A stretch of 64,000 nucleotides of DNA from Dehalococcoidia bacterium (GTDB taxonomy: Bacteria; Chloroflexota; Dehalococcoidia; SpSt-223). The stretch is from the NCBI GenBank assembly GCA_025054935.1, contig JANWZD010000005.1, positions 1 to 64,000 of the forward strand, written 5' to 3'. Positions within the stretch are counted from its first letter, which is position 1. Every line of letters starts with the position of its first letter. The notes beneath the pieces were generated by a model. The model searched no databases, was not told the origin of the DNA, and worked only from the letters and a program-made list of their open reading frames with translations. Positions 33,578-41,914 of this stretch are shown here, one piece after another. A program made the translations under genes and the position numbers.

Positions 33578-34977
33578 GGAGCAGCGCCGGCGGCCGTCGG
33601 TTCCTGCCCAGCGGCGCCCTGGGAGAGGGATGGCGCATCCTCCTCGGCCGCGAAATAGCCGATCGCCAGCATCGCGAGCGCGAAGCCGAGGTAGTTCGGA
33701 TTCATCGTCCGCGAGAAGTAGAGGAAGACAATCGAGAAGACCCCGAAGTGGGCGAAGGCGGCGGCGAGCGTATTGCGCTTCCATTGGCGAATGAGCAGGG
33801 CGACCAACAAGGGGCCGGCGACGAGAAGCGCGAGCAGGCCGAAGGGAAACGGCGCAAACAGGTCGTCCACCCCGCCGAGCGCGACGACATAGGCCGCCGC
33901 ACCCCATCCTTTGATCGGCAGGCCATCCGGCAGCGGCGCGCCCGCGTTGTAGAGCACGGTGTCTTCGAACAGCGCTCGCGCGTCCCAGAGAGCGAAGGGG
34001 AGAACAAACAGGAGCGCGCTGAGCGCGATCGGCAGCAGCGGCCGCGCCAAGCGCAGACGGAGCGTCAGCCGCTGCCCGCGCCAGAGGTAGAGCGCGAGGA
34101 AGGGAAGCAGCGGCCAGATCGTCCCCTTCGTCGCCGTCGCCAGCCCGATCGCCACGCCGCCGAGGGTGACGCGGCCGGTTCGGTAGGCAGCGAGCGCCAG
34201 CGCAACGAGCGCCAGCAGGAGGATGTCGTTATAGCCGTAGATTAGGTCGTTAGCGAGGATCGGGTTGAGCGCAAAGATCGCCGCCAAAGCCAGCCGGCCG
34301 CTTCGCGTCGGCGCGATCCAGGGGGTCGCCGCGAGCATCGCCAGATAGGCGATCACGTAGAGCAGGCGGTGGTCATACCAGCCCCAGAGCGTCGTCGTCA
34401 GAAGATAGAGCGGGACGGCAGGCACAAAGGCGAAGGGCAGATAGGGGTAGTGGCTCAGCCCCGGACCGCTCGGATACGCCTCGACGACCCAGGTCGTGCG
34501 CCAGTCCTGCTGATAGACGTTCGTCCCCTCCAGCAGCCAGCGGACGGCAAGATCGCTCATCAGCACCCCGCCGTCGTGGGCAAACTGCGCCGGCGTCGAA
34601 AGCTGGCGCAGCGCCATCACCATGCCGGTATTGGCAACCACCGAGACCAAGCAGATCGCAACCAGCAGCGTGACCTTCGCCGGATAGGTCCAGCGGACGC
34701 GCGCGCCCGGCCACGTCTCAAGGACATCGACGACGAGATACAGCCCAAGGAGGCCAAACGTGGTCGCCAGCACAAGCTGCGAGAGCGGGTCGGCGAGCCA
34801 ATCGACGAGGAGCGCGAACGCCCGGTCCGGCAGCAGCGCCCCAACGACGGGGATCTGGCGCACCAGCTCTGCCGGGCGCGGAACGATCGCGTTGGCAAAC
34901 GTATCGACGCGCGCCCGCGTGAGCACGAGCGCCGTCAGGACGAGGGCATCGAGCGAGATCGGCAGCCGAGCATTCAC
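33574..34977 (-). CDS. Membrane glycosyltransferase-like protein (GT-C type)
   Basis: A 467-residue polytopic protein with roughly eleven hydrophobic segments. The large first loop (FAHDGGVLMSDLAVRWLLEG and TNVYQQDW) carries an Asp and suits a GT-C mannosyltransferase (GT87/DUF2029-like), enzymes that use polyprenyl-phosphate sugars outside the membrane. No other active motif is certain. The start is uncertain: the GTG at 34977 has no clear ribosome binding site, and the frame is open further upstream into the broken PIN toxin gene. The methyltransferase follows with a GTGA overlap. The substrate is unknown. Confidence 0.65.
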   Translation of the reverse strand: MNARLPISLDALVLTALVLTRARVDTFANAIVPRPAELVRQIPVVGALLPDRAFALLVDWLADPLSQLVLATTFGLLGLYLVVDVLETWPGARVRWTYPAKVTLLVAICLVSVVANTGMVMALRQLSTPAQFAHDGGVLMSDLAVRWLLEGTNVYQQDWRTTWVVEAYPSGPGLSHYPYLPFAFVPAVPLYLLTTTLWGWYDHRLLYVIAYLAMLAATPWIAPTRSGRLALAAIFALNPILANDLIYGYNDILLLALVALALAAYRTGRVTLGGVAIGLATATKGTIWPLLPFLALYLWRGQRLTLRLRLARPLLPIALSALLFVLPFALWDARALFEDTVLYNAGAPLPDGLPIKGWGAAAYVVALGGVDDLFAPFPFGLLALLVAGPLLVALLIRQWKRNTLAAAFAHFGVFSIVFLYFSRTMNPNYLGFALAMLAIGYFAAEEDAPSLSQGAAGQEPTAAGAAP

Positions 34978-35059
34978 CGCAGCATCGGAGTCTAGTCGAT
35001 GGGAGCGCCTGCTCCTGCTCGCTCGGCGAGGTGCGCCGGCGTGCTGGCGGCGCGCCAGC

Positions 35060-35482
35060 GCGTCCGTCACCTCGATCTGCGCCAGAAACTCCACGACGGT
35101 CACGATCGACAGGCCGCCAAGCCGCGGGTCGCCAGTCACGAGATAGTCCGCGTTGCCGTCCAGCGCAGCCGCGAGCATCATTTCGTCGTTCGGATCACGC
35201 ACCGGCAGTGGGAGACCCTGCGCAGGAACGACGGAGACCCCATCGACCCGAAGGCGGCGAAGGAAAGCCCTCTCTCCTCAGGACTCAGCCTGTACCGCGC
35301 AACGAGGCGCGGACGAGAGAGGACTTCGACATACTCAGCAATCAGATCGGGGTTGTGAGAAGGCGAAAGACCGGCGTTCGCCACGCTCTCAGCAGGCGAC
35401 CCGCGGCACTGCTTGGGTTAAGGAAGCCAGAGACGAGAAGGTTCGCATCAACAACGGCGCTGAGCAGCCTGCGCTCGCTCAT
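35060..35482 (-). pseudogene. Broken PIN-domain toxin (VapC-like)
   Basis: Three frames together rebuild one PIN-domain protein. From ATG at 35482: MSERRLLSAVVDANLLVSGF... to about RLLTTP; then, shifted near 35350, DLIAEYVEVLSRPRLVARYRL; then, shifted again near 35265, LRRLRVDGVSVVPAQ and DPNDEMMLAAALDGNADYLVTGD to EFLAQIEV. The catalytic acids (D in VVDAN, E in AEYVE, the DxxD in DPND) were all present. Two one-base shifts inactivate it. The antitoxin gene upstream (35448-35753) is intact and overlaps the toxin start by 35 bases. With no stop after the last frame, it runs into the membrane protein frame. Confidence 0.75.
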
Positions 35483-35753
35483 ACCATTCTCGACGAACTG
35501 CTTCGACGACCTCCGTTACGTCTCGATACACCTCGTCCGGGTCGATCGCGGCGTTGCGTTGCCAGCCTCCCTCAAAAACTGCCCAATCGCGGCCAGCTTC
35601 GCGCTGGAACTCCTCAACCAGCTCCGGGGCGATCACCTCTGCGTACGGCTTGCCGTGGCGCTCGACGATCACCGGCTCCTTGGTGTGAACGACCGTTCTC
35701 AACAGTTCGCCGAACCGGTTCTGCGCCTCCCGGGATGACACGCGCCGCGCCAT
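35448..35753 (-). CDS. Antitoxin of Phd/YefM type
   Basis: A 101-residue antitoxin. The N-terminal DNA-binding half has the usual Phd/YefM pattern: SSREAQNRFGELLRTVVHTKEPVIVERHGKPYAEVI (residues 6-41). The C-terminal half (about 45-95) is a less ordered toxin-binding region rich in Glu/Arg. GAGGAGG stands just upstream of the ATG. It should repress its own promoter and neutralise a PIN RNase; the partner (35060-35482) is broken, so the antitoxin is an orphan or the pair is decaying. Confidence 0.8.
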   Translation of the reverse strand: MARRVSSREAQNRFGELLRTVVHTKEPVIVERHGKPYAEVIAPELVEEFQREAGRDWAVFEGGWQRNAAIDPDEVYRDVTEVVEAVRREWYERAQAAQRRC

Positions 35754-36188
35754 TGCCCCTCCTCACCAGAGCGGCAGAAGGCGAGCGGGCCCGCTGTCAA
35801 GGCAGCGCGGGCACCGTCGTTGCGCGGCGCAGCTCGCTCTTCTCGCAATGCCGCCATCCCCGCACAGGAGGCACGCCGTCCAGCGATGGCAGAAGCGCGA
35901 GCCCGCCGGACGCGCGCCCCCTGTGCAGCCGGAGACAGGGACGGCGAGGAGCAGACACCTGCATGCGCCCAATCTCGCCTCACCGTCAGGGGTCGCCCAC
36001 GAGGCGCCTGCGACGGCGGCCGTCCGCACAGTTGAGCAGGGGATCGCCGCGATCCGCCGCTGGCTCTGCGCCTCCTGCCGCCTGCAGGCTGTGCTCCGCC
36101 GCGGGGCCGGCACCTTTCCTCGCCCCGCTCCGATGGCGGGCGGCCGGTGTGCTTACCCCGCGCCGCCGCGCCGAAGGGCTGAGCCGCC
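35754..36188. other. Non-coding gap
   Basis: No gene supported over 435 bases between the antitoxin gene and the end of the binding-protein gene. A short CTCGCAATGCCGCC trace near 35843 recalls the repeat at 50-95. The antitoxin promoter should lie at the left end; I cannot assign it. Confidence 0.45.
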
Positions 36189-37760
36189 TCAGTTGATCTT
36201 GTACGCTGCGTCGAAGTGGAAATAGAGGGGATGGTCCGGCTTGAAGCCGCGGGTCTTCGGGCCGGCGACGCCGAAGAGCGGCTCGACATAGAGCGCCTGA
36301 ATATATGCATCCTCCACTTGGATCCGCGCGGCCCGCTTCAGGATGTCGGCGCGCCTGCGCTCATCCGGTTCGGCGTAGGCTTGGTCCATCAGCCGATCCC
36401 ACTCCGGGTTGCACCAGTAAAGCGCCGACGGGTCGCCCACCGGCTTGCCGCAGCCGAAGAACGTGCGGTTCCCGCCGAAGCCGAGGGGGTCGCCTTGGCG
36501 GCCCATCCAGATATCTTCTTTCTGGAGGTTGTTCCGACCGTACGCCTTGTCGACCGCTACCGCCCGCTCATTCGGCGTGACCGTGAATTCGATCCCGACA
36601 TCGCGGAGGTTGGACTGAATGGCGACGACCACGTCCTGCGGATTGAACGCCGTGGTGTAGCCGAGGCCGACCGGCAGCCGGAAGCCGTTCGGATAGCCTG
36701 CTTCCGCAAGGAGCTGGCGCGCCCGCGCCGGGTCGTATGGCGGGAGCGGGATCGTTGGGTCGTGGTAGGCTGTCCCCGGCACCGCGACTGAGATCGCCGG
36801 CTGGGCATAGCCTTGGAACAAGGTCGTGGCGATCGCTTCGCGATTGATCGCGTACCAGAGCGCCTGACGCACCCGCTTGTCGGTAAACGGCGTCCTGCGC
36901 AGTTCGTTGACCCCCTGCGGCAGCGCGATGTATTGGAGCGTGCTCAGGCCGACATGAACATCCATGTTCGCCTGCTTGAGCGCGTTCGCCTGCTCCGCCG
37001 TGAAGTTGACATCGAGCGCGAGGTCGATCTCGCCGGTGCGCAAGCCGTTGATGATCTGCGCATTCTCCGCGATCACCGTAAACGTGATCTCTTCGGCCAC
37101 CGCTTTCCGGAACGCGTGAGGCTGCGGCCGCTTGCGGTAGTGCACGCCTTCCGTATTGCGGAAGCTGACGAGCTCATACGGTCCGCTTCCCATCGGCTTC
37201 TGGACGAAGCCGTCGAAGCCGACACTCTCGTAGTACTTCTTCGGAATGATCCAGAGGAAGTTCGCCGCCGCCGGAACGCTCATGTCCGGCTGACGGAGCA
37301 GAAAATCGACGGTGTACTCATCGACGACGTGGGCGCCGGTGACGTTTTCGAAATACGGCAGCTGCGGCCAGCGGCTCTTGATGACCGTCTCAAGCGTAAA
37401 AGCGACATCCTCTGCCGTCAGCTTCGAGCCGTCGGGCCAGCTCATATCTCGCCGGAGGGAGAAGCGCCACGCCGCCGCGTCGCCTTGGAGCGCCCAGCGC
37501 TCAGCGACCCACGGCGTCACCTGATAGCCTTCGCTCAGCTTTGTCAGCGTGTCGTAGAGCGGGTAATAGACAAAATGGAGCGTAGCCGACGCTTGCGGCG
37601 TGGGGTTGCCGAAGATGCCCTTGACGGCGACGCGCAGGTGCTGCCGTTCGGCGCGGGTTTCTTGGGGCGCCGGCGCACCCGGCTGCGGCGACGCGGCAGG
37701 AGCGCAGGCGGCCGCCGTCAGCGCGAGGACGAGAGCAAGACGACCAATGCGCATAACCAT
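36189..37760 (-). CDS. ABC peptide-type substrate-binding lipoprotein
   Basis: A 523-residue family 5 solute-binding protein. The signal ends in LTAAACAP (Cys about 18), so it is a lipoprotein. Hallmarks: AERWALQGDAAAWRFSLRRD, SKLTAEDVAFTLE, MGSGPYELVSFRN, DKRVRQALWYAINRE and AGYPNGF. The C-terminal CGKPVGDPSALYWCNPEWDRLMDQA closely matches the protein at 15776-17359, so they are paralogues. ATG at 37760 has AGGAG at about 7 bases; a GTG at 37763 and an ATG at 37754 are alternatives. No transporter membrane genes are adjacent. The ligand is unknown. Confidence 0.9.
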   Translation of the reverse strand: MVMRIGRLALVLALTAAACAPAASPQPGAPAPQETRAERQHLRVAVKGIFGNPTPQASATLHFVYYPLYDTLTKLSEGYQVTPWVAERWALQGDAAAWRFSLRRDMSWPDGSKLTAEDVAFTLETVIKSRWPQLPYFENVTGAHVVDEYTVDFLLRQPDMSVPAAANFLWIIPKKYYESVGFDGFVQKPMGSGPYELVSFRNTEGVHYRKRPQPHAFRKAVAEEITFTVIAENAQIINGLRTGEIDLALDVNFTAEQANALKQANMDVHVGLSTLQYIALPQGVNELRRTPFTDKRVRQALWYAINREAIATTLFQGYAQPAISVAVPGTAYHDPTIPLPPYDPARARQLLAEAGYPNGFRLPVGLGYTTAFNPQDVVVAIQSNLRDVGIEFTVTPNERAVAVDKAYGRNNLQKEDIWMGRQGDPLGFGGNRTFFGCGKPVGDPSALYWCNPEWDRLMDQAYAEPDERRRADILKRAARIQVEDAYIQALYVEPLFGVAGPKTRGFKPDHPLYFHFDAAYKIN

Positions 37761-37807
37761 CACCTCTCTCCTGATGGTTCCCTCCGCATTGCGGCGCGTG
37801 TAGGATC

Positions 37808-37859
37808 ACCACGTATCGTGGTTTGTATACTCTAGCGCCGGGCGCGCCGAACGTGTCAA
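37808..37859 (-). promoter_or_regulatory. Promoter-like elements and palindrome
   Basis: On the minus strand a perfect TTGACA (37854-37859) stands upstream of TAGAGT/TATACA -10-like hexamers (the TATACA at 37824-37829 is 24 bases away; TAGAGT gives a 19-base spacer). Downstream is the palindrome ACCACG-TAT-CGTGGT (37808-37822). It would drive and control the binding-protein gene at 36189-37760. The spacing is not ideal, so the exact -10 is uncertain. Confidence 0.4.
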
Positions 37860-37934
37860 GACTTTTCGCCGGGCACGCTTCTGCTGCCTGCTCCCCTTGC
37901 TACGATCTCGCGAGAGCATTTCGGAGGGTGCAGC

Positions 37935-39188
37935 ATGCCGCGGACGCTTCTGCTGCTCGCTGTCCTGCTGCTGACACTCGCCCCGCAGGCGCAGGCGGCC
38001 CCGCCCGCCCAAAGCGCCGCCCAGCTCAAGCGCGCCGCGCTCGCCCGCCTTCGCGAGAGCAGCAGCGCGCCCGCTCCTGTTCGAACGGATATCGTCCGCG
38101 TGCTCGGCAACTGGGCGCTGGTCCGGTTCCAGCCGAAACCCGGGCAGGCCGACCCGTCGCTCGTCATCCTGCAGCGCAAGAACGGCGTCTGGAACGTCGT
38201 TGCCGGCCCAGGCACAGCCTTCCCGCCCGACCTCAGCCTTCCCGAGCAGTGGCCGGAGGAGCTCTTCTCATTCAGCGGCCTCTACGGCAGCCCGGCTATC
38301 CCGCCCGAGGACATTTCTCCCGGCACAGTCCCCCACTGGATCGCCGAGGGGACGAATATCGCCTTCCGCTTCCCCATCGACGCGAGCGCGGCTCTTCGGG
38401 ACGGCAGCATCGTCATCACCGGTCCGCCGGCCGCCCCGTACGAGATCCTCCTCACTCCGCTGGCCGCAACCGTCGGCTCCGCGCTCGACGAGTGGGCTTT
38501 CGACCAGATGCAAACACGCCCGAACCCGGCGACGCTCGCTGCCGAATACTTCCCGTCGCCGACGGCCAACATTTTCCTCATTGAAGCCGTCAGCGGCCCG
38601 ACCGTCGCCCGCGACTACTTCGTCGCCGCAAAGGCGGGCGGCCAAGTGTGGATGGTTCATGTCACCCTGCCGCGCTCTGAGCGCAGCCGGACGGCGCTGA
38701 CGCCGGCAGAGCGCGCCGTCTCGCTCATTCTCCAGACCCTCCTGATCGGCCCGGGAGCGGTCATTCGGCCCCAGTCGACCTATCTCGACCCGATCACGGG
38801 CTACCGCTTCCAGTATCCGGAAGACTGGACGATCGTCTTCAGCGACGGCGCCGGCGCGACGGTGGCCGCCCCCGGCCGGGTCGGACCGACCAGCCGGAGC
38901 GTCGCGATCGCCCCGACCGGCGCGGTGACCATGGCCGAGGCTGAGCGCCGAACGATCGACAGCGTCGGGCAGGATGTGCGTCCCGTGGGAACGACCACGT
39001 TCGGGGGGCTCCAAGTGCGCCGCTACCAAGGGATGAGCGCACAGACAGGCAGCCCGACTTGGGGCTACCTCATTCAGATCTCGCCGGAGCAGGTGCTCTC
39101 CGCGCTCGTCCGCAACGACCGCGCCGGGCCCGACGGCAACCCGGAAGCCGGCTTTCCGATCGTCGCCAGCATCACGCCGCTGCGCTAA
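37935..39188 (+). CDS. Secreted protein of unknown function
   Basis: A 417-residue exported protein. It begins with a clear signal peptide (MPRTLLLLAVLLLTLAPQAQA, cleavage near 21-22). The middle has IAFRFPID and GSIVITGPPAAPYEI strand patterns of a Big_5/bacterial spore-germination-like immunoglobulin fold, not firm. The C-terminal part has GYRFQYPEDWTIVFS (about residue 290), a segment typical of PsbP-like or DUF1795 modules. GGAGGG stands 8 bases before the ATG. It is divergent from the binding-protein gene and may share its control region. No catalytic motif. Function unknown. Confidence 0.6.
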   Translation: MPRTLLLLAVLLLTLAPQAQAAPPAQSAAQLKRAALARLRESSSAPAPVRTDIVRVLGNWALVRFQPKPGQADPSLVILQRKNGVWNVVAGPGTAFPPDLSLPEQWPEELFSFSGLYGSPAIPPEDISPGTVPHWIAEGTNIAFRFPIDASAALRDGSIVITGPPAAPYEILLTPLAATVGSALDEWAFDQMQTRPNPATLAAEYFPSPTANIFLIEAVSGPTVARDYFVAAKAGGQVWMVHVTLPRSERSRTALTPAERAVSLILQTLLIGPGAVIRPQSTYLDPITGYRFQYPEDWTIVFSDGAGATVAAPGRVGPTSRSVAIAPTGAVTMAEAERRTIDSVGQDVRPVGTTTFGGLQVRRYQGMSAQTGSPTWGYLIQISPEQVLSALVRNDRAGPDGNPEAGFPIVASITPLR

Positions 39189-39593
39189 GGCGTTCGCGCG
39201 GCGCGATCGCCCCGCGGCAGAGAGACGCCCTGCCCCACGCCAGCAGAACGCGCCGCCCGCTGATCGCCTTGCTCCCCATCCGCAACGGCAACCGGTCAGG
39301 GACCCCATCGAGGCAATCGTGCCGACACGACCAAGCCCCGCGCGCCGCACGACCCGCCGTCGTTCCAGCCGAGGCCGCGCCCGTCGCCGTGCCCCGGTGC
39401 GCTCGGCAGGCAGCGTGCGCAGCCGCTCGCAACACGCCGTCCGCCCGTCCTCGCGTTCCTCGCTTCCCCAGCAATCCCCCGGCGCGCCGCAAAATTGCGC
39501 CAGAAATGAGACGCATGTGCAACAATATCGCTAACCCGCGCCCCTCACTCCAGTTCTGTTGCCTGCCGCCAGGATGGGCAGAAGGAGCAGCGC
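39189..39593. other. Non-coding gap
   Basis: About 400 bases without a credible gene, ahead of the binding-protein/VOC/kinase operon. An AT-richer patch (near 39517-39530, containing CAACAATATCGCTAA) may include the operon promoter; I see no good -35. Confidence 0.45.
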
Positions 39594-41159
39594 ATGTCTC
39601 GCCTGCCGCGGTTACTGATCCTCACGGCCCTCGTCGCCGCTGCCTGCGCCCCGACCCCGCCGGGCCAAACCGGCGCGACCGGCCCTGCCGCCGGCGCAAC
39701 CCCTGCGCCCTCGGAGATCGCCGACACGATCACTATCGGCTACCCGGTCTCTCTCCCCAGTCTCGACCCGCACCCGGTCGTCGCCCAGACCGGCGCCTTC
39801 GCCTTCGACCCCATCTACGACCAGCTCGTCCGCTACGACCGCAACGGCCAGATCCAGCCTTGGCTGGCCCGCGCCTGGCGTTCTGTCGACCGGCTCACTT
39901 GGGAGTTCACCCTCCGCGAGGGCGTCACGTTCTCAAACGGCGAACCGTTCGACGCCACTGTCGCCAAGTGGAATTTCGACCGCTTCATGAGCCCCGAAAC
40001 CCGCGCCATCGAGCGGCCCACCTTCGCCACTGTCGACCGCGTCGAAGCGCCGAACCCGACCACCTTCCGCGTCATCACCCGCCAAGAGGACCCGCTCCTC
40101 GTCCGCCGCTTCAACCTGCTGCGCATGATCCCGCCGAAGCATTTCGAGGCGGTCGGTGCCGCCGAGTTCCAAGGCTCGAAGGCTGTCGGCACCGGCCCCT
40201 ATAAGGTCGTGGAGTACGTCCAAGGCGACCGGGTCGTCTACGAAGGGTGGGACGGCTCCTGGCGCGGCAAGGGGAAGACAAAGCGCCTCGTCCTCCGCTT
40301 CACCCCCGACCGCACCACCCTCCAAGCGGGGATGCGCACCGGCGATCTCGACGCCGCCTTTGACCTGATGGCCGACCAGATCATCACCCTCAAAGGCATG
40401 GGCTTCACTGTCACCGAGGGCGTCTTCCCTGGCGCGTGGTATATGGAGTTCAACACCATCGGCGGCCATCCTGCGCTGCGCGACAAGCGCGTCCGCCTCG
40501 CCCTCAACTACGCCATCGACCGCGAGACGATCGCCAAGACCCTCTTCCGCGGCCTCGTCACCCCCGCTTGGCAGATGGCCAGCCCCGCCGCCAACGGCTA
40601 CCAGCGCGACCTCCCCAACTATCCCTACGACCTCCAGCGCGCGAAGCAGCTGATGGCAGAAGCCGGCTATGCCAACACTCCAATCAAGCTGAAGGCCATC
40701 CTGACCGCCGGCGGCCGCACCTTCTCTGAGGCCGTCGTCGGCATGTGGAAAGAGCTCGGCGTCGAACTCGAGCTCCAGCTCGTCGACTTCGCCGTCTTCG
40801 TCGAGCGCTCGAACATCGGGCCGATCGAAGACATCCACGTCAGCCGCTCCACCGACGGGGATGTCCGCGACGCCGATGCCGCCTACCAGTTCATCGAGAA
40901 CGTCGCCAACCGCGTCGAGGCGCGCGTCACTTGGCGCAACGAGCGCTTCGCCCAGCTCTACAACGCCCAGCGCACCGAGGTCGACCCCAACCGGCGCGCC
41001 CAGCTGCTCAAGGAGATGGTCACCCTCGTCTACGAGGAGGCGCCCGTCGCTCCTGTCTACTACCCCGCTCTCGCCTGGACGGTCAACCCCAAGGTGCGCG
41101 ACGTCTTCGCCGCGCCGGACACTTCGCTCGACCTTGCGGCGATCTACAAGCTGAAGTGA
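39594..41159 (+). CDS. ABC peptide-type substrate-binding lipoprotein
   Basis: A 521-residue family 5 solute-binding protein with signal and lipobox (LVAAACAP, Cys about 18). It has SRSVDRLTWEFTLREGVTF-like, FDATVAKWNFDRF, GTGPYKVVEYVQGD, DKRVRLALNYAIDRETI and EVDPNRRAQLLKEM segments that fit dipeptide/oligopeptide-binding proteins, and it is less similar to the other two in this window than those are to each other. GGAGCAG precedes the ATG. It is first in an operon with a VOC protein (GTGA overlap) and a sugar kinase, so the ligand may be a sugar acid or related compound; inference only. No permease genes follow. Confidence 0.88.
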   Translation: MSRLPRLLILTALVAAACAPTPPGQTGATGPAAGATPAPSEIADTITIGYPVSLPSLDPHPVVAQTGAFAFDPIYDQLVRYDRNGQIQPWLARAWRSVDRLTWEFTLREGVTFSNGEPFDATVAKWNFDRFMSPETRAIERPTFATVDRVEAPNPTTFRVITRQEDPLLVRRFNLLRMIPPKHFEAVGAAEFQGSKAVGTGPYKVVEYVQGDRVVYEGWDGSWRGKGKTKRLVLRFTPDRTTLQAGMRTGDLDAAFDLMADQIITLKGMGFTVTEGVFPGAWYMEFNTIGGHPALRDKRVRLALNYAIDRETIAKTLFRGLVTPAWQMASPAANGYQRDLPNYPYDLQRAKQLMAEAGYANTPIKLKAILTAGGRTFSEAVVGMWKELGVELELQLVDFAVFVERSNIGPIEDIHVSRSTDGDVRDADAAYQFIENVANRVEARVTWRNERFAQLYNAQRTEVDPNRRAQLLKEMVTLVYEEAPVAPVYYPALAWTVNPKVRDVFAAPDTSLDLAAIYKLK

Positions 41160-41914
41160 GCTCCCGCACCACCCTGCTCGGCGTCCACCTCGCAGCGCGC
41201 GATCCGGAGCGGTCGCGCGCTTTCTACACTGCCCTCGGCTACCAGCCCCTGCCCGGCGCGCCGAACACCCTCGCCCTCGCGTGGCGCCCTGAGTGCCGCC
41301 TCGTCATCACCCCGGCAACCAGCGGCGACCCCGCGCCGGATTTTCTCTCGCGCGGGGTGCTGGCGATCGACTTCTACACCCGCGATCTCGACGAAGCGAT
41401 CGCGACCCTCACCGCCCGCGGCGCCACGGTCTGGTCTGGACCGGTCGATTACCGCTTCGGGGCCAAACCGGTGCGCCACGCGATGCTCCTCGGTCCGGAC
41501 GGCGAGCGGATCGGGCTGATGCAGGTCGACCGCCCCGCCTTCGCCACTTGGCGGGGCGACACCCTCTTCTCCGAGCCCGGGCTCTGCCCGATCGGCGCCC
41601 CGCCCGAGGCGCTCACCTTCTACACCGACCTGCTCGGCTGGCAGGTCGCGAGCGACACCTCGCTCGACTCTGTCCCCATGCGCCAGCTGACCAAGCTGCC
41701 CGACAGCGTCTCGATCCGGCTCGTGCTGCTCGACACCGGCGGCCCCTCCCAGCCGCGTCTCGAGCTGCTCATCCCCGACCTCCCCCTCCCGCCGACTAAG
41801 CCAGGGCGCGGCTTCCTCGGGTTTGACGACGGCTCCGGCCATGCCGGGCTGTACGACCCCCACACCGGCATCACGTACAGCATCCCGCAGCCGCGAACTG
41901 CTCCAGCGCGGTGA
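41156..41914 (+). CDS. Two-domain VOC (glyoxalase-fold) protein
   Basis: A 252-residue protein with two vicinal-oxygen-chelate modules: residues 1-120 (LLGVHLAARDPERSRAFYTALG, GVLAIDFYTRDLDEAIATLTARG) and 130-250 (PEALTFYTDLLGWQVA, with LELLIPDL). Such proteins include glyoxalases, extradiol dioxygenases and resistance proteins; the metal ligands cannot be set with certainty. GTG start at 41156 overlaps the binding-protein stop; its own stop overlaps the kinase start (GTGA), so all three are tightly coupled. The specific substrate is unknown. Confidence 0.7.
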   Translation: MSSRTTLLGVHLAARDPERSRAFYTALGYQPLPGAPNTLALAWRPECRLVITPATSGDPAPDFLSRGVLAIDFYTRDLDEAIATLTARGATVWSGPVDYRFGAKPVRHAMLLGPDGERIGLMQVDRPAFATWRGDTLFSEPGLCPIGAPPEALTFYTDLLGWQVASDTSLDSVPMRQLTKLPDSVSIRLVLLDTGGPSQPRLELLIPDLPLPPTKPGRGFLGFDDGSGHAGLYDPHTGITYSIPQPRTAPAR

